The position numbers and the translations under genes are program-made. From an uncultured Actinomycetes bacterium (GTDB lineage: Bacteria > Actinomycetota > Actinomycetes > S36-B12), in the NCBI GenBank assembly GCA_903918595.1, contig CAIXFB010000183.1:1-8878 (forward strand): DNA of 8,878 nt. The letters run 5' to 3'. How positions within the stretch are numbered: position 1 is the first letter of the stretch; each line of letters begins with the position of its first letter. The notes below the pieces were generated by a model. The model did no database searches. It was not told the DNA's origin and saw only the letters and a list, made by a program, of their open reading frames with translations. Shown here piece after piece: positions 6,063-8,878 of the stretch.

Positions 6063-6919
6063 CACGCATCAACCCCAAAGAAGGACGGTAGGTAGTCCGA
6101 AAGTGCCTCAGTAGTCCAAGGAACGTCGTTTCGAATAAAGGTAGTTTTTCCTGCAAGCTTCAGTGGCTCCGCATACAGGCACAAGTCCTCCCCCGATGCG
6201 TATATGAATTTGCCTGACGTCTCACCAGGTGGCGTCGAGCAGAGAAAGGAGATGAGGGGAGCGATGTGAGCCGGATCCATGTTCAACGACTCCGGCATTC
6301 CACCGAACCTGCGCGCAGACGCTGGGATCGTGAACAGCTGCGTTTGTGCACTGGGCAGGAGACAGTTCACGCTAACTCCATGCGGCTCTAACTCTCGCGC
6401 AGCAGCAGCGGTCAATCCCATGATTCCTGCTTTGGCACCCGCATACGCGACCTGCGGCCCGAAGAGTCCCCCGCGTGAAGACACCGTGACGATGTGACCG
6501 CCTCGGCCTTGGCTGATGAATGTCCCCGCGGCCGACGTGACGCATGCAAGATGCCCATTGAGGTGAATATCGAAGACGTTGTCCCAGTCATCGTCTTGTA
6601 TGTCAGCGATTGTTGATGATGAGAAGTTTCCTGCGCATGTCACCAAGATGTCTAAGCCACCGAGTGATTCCGCAACAGCATCAACTGCATTTTGTGCATG
6701 TGCGAAATTCGAGAGATCGGACGTGTCTGCAAAAGAGCGCCGACCGAGACTTTCAATCTCGTCAGCGACCTGCCGCGCTGCGGATGTTCCTGCATCGTCG
6801 ATAAAGAAGTCACTGACGCCAACATCTGCACCCTGCCGGGCCATCTCCAAGGCAATCGCTCGACCAAGACCCCTGCCGCCACCCGTGATGAACGCCACTT
6901 TGCCCGATAACGCACCCAT
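6062..6919 (-). CDS. Short-chain dehydrogenase/reductase, MFE-2-like type
   Basis: A 285-residue NAD(P)-dependent oxidoreductase of the SDR superfamily. It has the cofactor motif TGGGRGLG (12-19), an acidic Asp37 after the second strand (which favours NAD), a TCAG version of the NNAG motif (94-97), Ser148 and the active-site YAGAK with Tyr159 and Lys163. The usual catalytic Asn is replaced by His119 in DIHLNG, a pattern shared with the hydroxyacyl-CoA dehydrogenase domains of MFE-2 enzymes and related actinobacterial SDRs. A C-terminal extension (about 240-285) is longer than in classical FabG proteins. The ATG at 6919 is chosen because AGGTAGGGG lies just upstream and the fold begins at once; the open frame runs back to 6973. 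It starts one base after the stop of the SDR-like gene, whose product shares the same extension. Oxidation of a secondary alcohol, perhaps CoA-bound, is a reasonable inference. Confidence 0.9.
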   Translation of the reverse strand: MGALSGKVAFITGGGRGLGRAIALEMARQGADVGVSDFFIDDAGTSAARQVADEIESLGRRSFADTSDLSNFAHAQNAVDAVAESLGGLDILVTCAGNFSSSTIADIQDDDWDNVFDIHLNGHLACVTSAAGTFISQGRGGHIVTVSSRGGLFGPQVAYAGAKAGIMGLTAAAARELEPHGVSVNCLLPSAQTQLFTIPASARRFGGMPESLNMDPAHIAPLISFLCSTPPGETSGKFIYASGEDLCLYAEPLKLAGKTTFIRNDVPWTTEALSDYLPSFFGVDA

Positions 6920-6920
6920 G

Positions 6921-7709
6921 TCAGCCCCTACCTGTTGCCAATAACGGTTCGAGCGCTGCACCGATTTGGGCACTCGACGGAGTTTGATCGAATTTCACCA
7001 GGACATTGGTCGATTCGATTATCAAGGGTGGGACATAGAGGCCCACGGTTGTTCCCGAACAGGCGACCAACTGACCACTGATGTCGCTACCACCATCACC
7101 GAGCAGGAAAGAGACAACGCGCCCAACCATCTCACCCGATGTGGCCGTGGTTGCAGCGAGACCACCACGATCTTCCCCACTGCCTACAACCACACAGTTG
7201 GAGGTGACCTGGGTTGCTTCAATGCTCAACGTGACTGCGTTGGACAAGCTGATCATGGCCGCATTTGCGGCCGCTTGTTCAATTCCACTGCCAAAAAAGG
7301 CTGAGGTCGAGGAAAGCACAACTATGCGCCCACCTCCCCGGCTTGACATCACCTGCACACCAGCTTTGGCCATCGCCACATTGCGCTTGATGTCGCTCTG
7401 GCGAAACTCATTCCATCCAGCAGCGTCGACGTCGGTGATCGCTCGGGATGAGGAAGGAGGCAGGGGGGTCACCAGGCCAGCTACCCATCCGAAAGTTGAT
7501 TCGATCAACTCAAGGAGCACCTGAGCCGATGTGAAATCCGTGACCGGATGGACGAGAGATGGGATTTGGGGATCTGCAGGGGCAGCAGCATCCTCGGCGT
7601 CGCGGGTGTGCACCACCCGAAATCCATCCTCGTGAAGAATTTGGATCACCTGCAGATTCATCGGATCTGAACCGGCTGTGACGATGACACCCTGAGTTGG
7701 CGCGGACAT
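6921..7709 (-). CDS. SDR-like protein lacking catalytic residues (likely pseudoenzyme)
   Basis: This 262-residue protein aligns along its length with the adjacent SDR but has lost the functional motifs. TGGGRGLG is replaced by TAGSDPMN (11-18), the TCAG motif by TPLP (81-84), and the catalytic YxxxK by QAAAN, with Gln145 and Asn149 in place of Tyr and Lys. The structural core remains (GRIVVLSSTSAFFG at 127-140, VVSFL at 198-202, SGQLVACSG at 211-219), as does the long C-terminal extension (GLYVPPL at 223-229). It therefore should not bind NAD(P) normally or catalyse SDR chemistry. The clean frame argues against simple decay. The next gene starts one base after this stop, so a mixed complex with the active SDR is plausible, as known for BbsC/BbsD. 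The ATG at 7709 is chosen because the fold starts there; the frame is open back to 7823 and the SD is poor. It may be a structural or substrate-binding subunit; this is inference. Confidence 0.8.
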   Translation of the reverse strand: MSAPTQGVIVTAGSDPMNLQVIQILHEDGFRVVHTRDAEDAAAPADPQIPSLVHPVTDFTSAQVLLELIESTFGWVAGLVTPLPPSSSRAITDVDAAGWNEFRQSDIKRNVAMAKAGVQVMSSRGGGRIVVLSSTSAFFGSGIEQAAANAAMISLSNAVTLSIEATQVTSNCVVVGSGEDRGGLAATTATSGEMVGRVVSFLLGDGGSDISGQLVACSGTTVGLYVPPLIIESTNVLVKFDQTPSSAQIGAALEPLLATGRG

Positions 7710-7711
7710 GG

Positions 7712-7733
7712 CCCCATCATTGCGACAATGGGG
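7712..7733 (-). promoter_or_regulatory. Hairpin directly before the SDR-like gene
   Basis: On the - strand CATTG and CAATG pair around a TCG triloop, and a flanking CCC pairs with GGGG across a two-base bulge. The stem ends two bases before the ATG at 7709 and holds the only purine-rich stretch (GGGG) that could serve as a ribosome-binding site. It may restrain initiation or mark a processing site between the cyclase gene and the rest of the operon. Confidence 0.35.
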
Positions 7734-7779
7734 ACTGTCTGGCAGGGCTAGTTTCGCAGGGTGGAATTGCCTTGGAAAA

Positions 7780-8751
7780 TTAAAAGATGGCTTGGGGGTT
7801 GCAGGGGGAACCGACTGCCCCACTCACCAACATCGGCGGCGCCACCAACATGAACTCATACTGTTTCAGTTCGCGAGAGACCTCATGGAGTTCCTCAAGG
7901 AGCCACATTTCTCCCAAGTAGATCCCACAGGCCTGCATGAGAATTGAGTGGAGCGGGGCTCGCTGGCCAAAGTGAGAGGTCTGGGCGGGTATCACCTCAA
8001 CCGAGAAGTTGTCACAGGCCACAGCCGCGACATCACGAGATGCCAACCATTCAATTGTGGAGAAACCCAAGCCAGCGTTAGCGCCCCCGGACCATTCCGC
8101 TCCCCAGTTACCCGACGCCGCAGCCAGACCCAGCCGGCCCGTGCGCACAAGTACAAAATCACCTTGTTGCACTGATACACCGAAGACCTCACAAGCCCGC
8201 TCTAGATCGTCGGCTTCCACGGTGTCACCGATCTGCAGGTGCGGAGTTCCGCGCAATTCGGCTATGTCGAGGAGCACTCCTCTGCCCACCATTCCACTCG
8301 AAGCAGACACGATGGAACTGAAGATGGATCCATTCTGCGTAAGAACTTCAGGGCGTTGTCCGTTGTACATGAACCCATCGTGAAAAACGTGTGAGAGCGC
8401 ATCCCAATGGGTACTGGACTGCAGTGGAAACTTGAGAGCGTCGTCGGAGACTGACATTCCCTTATTGCCTGATTCGAGGTCACTGACTACATCCGCGCCC
8501 GATCTGAGCATCCAATACTCCGGAGGGAACCGATGCCGCCAGGCAGGTGAGGTATTGGCACCAATAGGCAAAGCTAACGAGACAACCTTGCCGAATCTGA
8601 CTTTCTGCGCCGCTGCAGAAATCATTTCCGAGGTGACAAGATTCAGAGCACCGCGTTGATCTTCAATACCCCAACGACCCCAGCGATGGAACTTCTTGAT
8701 TAACTCGTCAAATTCTCGTTGCGAGAATTGCTCAATCACCTCATCCGTCAT
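7780..8751 (-). CDS. Cyclase-family metal-dependent hydrolase
   Basis: A 323-residue member of the cyclase family (PF04199), which includes kynurenine formamidase and isatin hydrolase; members hydrolyse C-N or C-C bonds using a bound divalent metal. The metal site is the variant SSTHWDALSH, with His115, Asp117 and His121 in an HxDxxxH arrangement. Other family marks are the N-terminal RWG-EDQRGALN (about 23-37) of the long subfamily, VLLDIAELRG (159-168), FVLVRTGRLG (199-208), ACDNFSVEV (245-253), His268 in the PLHSILMQACGIYLGE segment, and the C-terminal GSPCNPQAIF. The length is normal for this subfamily. The ATG at 8751 lacks a strong SD, and an 11-codon frame overlaps it as ATGA. It is the first gene of the operon and lies 70 bases before the SDR-like gene. 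The substrate is unknown; neighbours suggest a ring-opening or acyl-cleaving step. Confidence 0.88.
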   Translation of the reverse strand: MTDEVIEQFSQREFDELIKKFHRWGRWGIEDQRGALNLVTSEMISAAAQKVRFGKVVSLALPIGANTSPAWRHRFPPEYWMLRSGADVVSDLESGNKGMSVSDDALKFPLQSSTHWDALSHVFHDGFMYNGQRPEVLTQNGSIFSSIVSASSGMVGRGVLLDIAELRGTPHLQIGDTVEADDLERACEVFGVSVQQGDFVLVRTGRLGLAAASGNWGAEWSGGANAGLGFSTIEWLASRDVAAVACDNFSVEVIPAQTSHFGQRAPLHSILMQACGIYLGEMWLLEELHEVSRELKQYEFMLVAPPMLVSGAVGSPCNPQAIF

Positions 8752-8783
8752 GACTGCCTGACCCTGTCCTCGGATTCATACAT
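8748..8783 (-). other. Possible 11-codon leader frame overlapping the cyclase start
   Basis: An ATG at 8783 opens a frame encoding MYESEDRVRQS that ends in TGA at 8750-8748, overlapping the cyclase ATG as ATGA. The cyclase start has no clear SD of its own, so coupling from this frame is possible. The upstream frame has only a distant GGAGAG as a ribosome-binding site, and the peptide does not resemble an attenuator. It could be chance. Confidence 0.25.
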
Positions 8784-8878
8784 CGCTAGCACACTCACTC
8801 TCCGCGATTGAGCGGTTTCAGAGGTTACCAGCACTGCACTCACTATGTGTTGAACATGATGATGCAAATTCCATCTGA
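8784..8878. other. Upstream region of the catabolic operon
   Basis: No gene is seen here. The stretch should contain the promoter and operators of the operon that reads leftwards. A short dyad, ATGT...ACAT at 8845-8857, and two direct copies of CACTCACT (8792-8799 and 8837-8844, 45 bases apart) are visible. No reliable -10/-35 pair was found. Confidence 0.3.

Overview
The window looks like a chromosomal segment of a moderately G+C-rich actinobacterium. The evidence is the rpsF-ssb-rpsR-rplI cluster with actinobacterial-type proteins (for example an SSB ending in a DEPPF tip), DnaA-box 9-mers of the TGTGGA(C/T)AA type, and a GTG-started gene with a -10 box placed as for a leaderless transcript. 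No genus can be named from the sequence.

Layout from left to right. Bases 1-219 are non-coding and hold a cluster of same-orientation DnaA-box-like 9-mers. A low-molecular-weight protein tyrosine phosphatase follows on the + strand (220-723). All remaining genes are on the - strand. A DUF805 membrane protein (746-1183) converges on the phosphatase. Then, read leftwards from 2867 to 1304, comes the ribosomal/replication operon rpsF-ssb-rpsR-rplI, closed by a strong intrinsic terminator at 1251-1292. The rpsF leader can fold so that the Shine-Dalgarno (SD) sequence is paired and a CCG sits in a bulge, as described for the S6:S18 autoregulatory leader.

Upstream of rpsF, and transcribed in the same direction, lies a tightly packed catabolic-looking operon (8751 to 3125). 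Its order is cyclase-family metal hydrolase, SDR-like protein lacking the catalytic residues, intact SDR of the MFE-2-like type, aldehyde dehydrogenase, and a second aldehyde dehydrogenase. The last is interrupted by a single in-frame TAG four codons after its catalytic cysteine. Spacing is tight from the SDR-like gene onward (1-nt gap or overlap at each junction), so the genes probably act on one substrate or pathway. A plausible theme is oxidation of a hydroxylated intermediate by the SDR, C-C or C-N hydrolysis by the cyclase-family enzyme and aldehyde oxidation by the ALDHs. The substrate cannot be read from sequence.

The points most worth checking are the dead SDR paired with a live SDR, the amber-interrupted ALDH, the putative S6:S18 leader and the DnaA-box cluster. 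No tRNA, rRNA, CRISPR array, IS element or prophage gene was seen.
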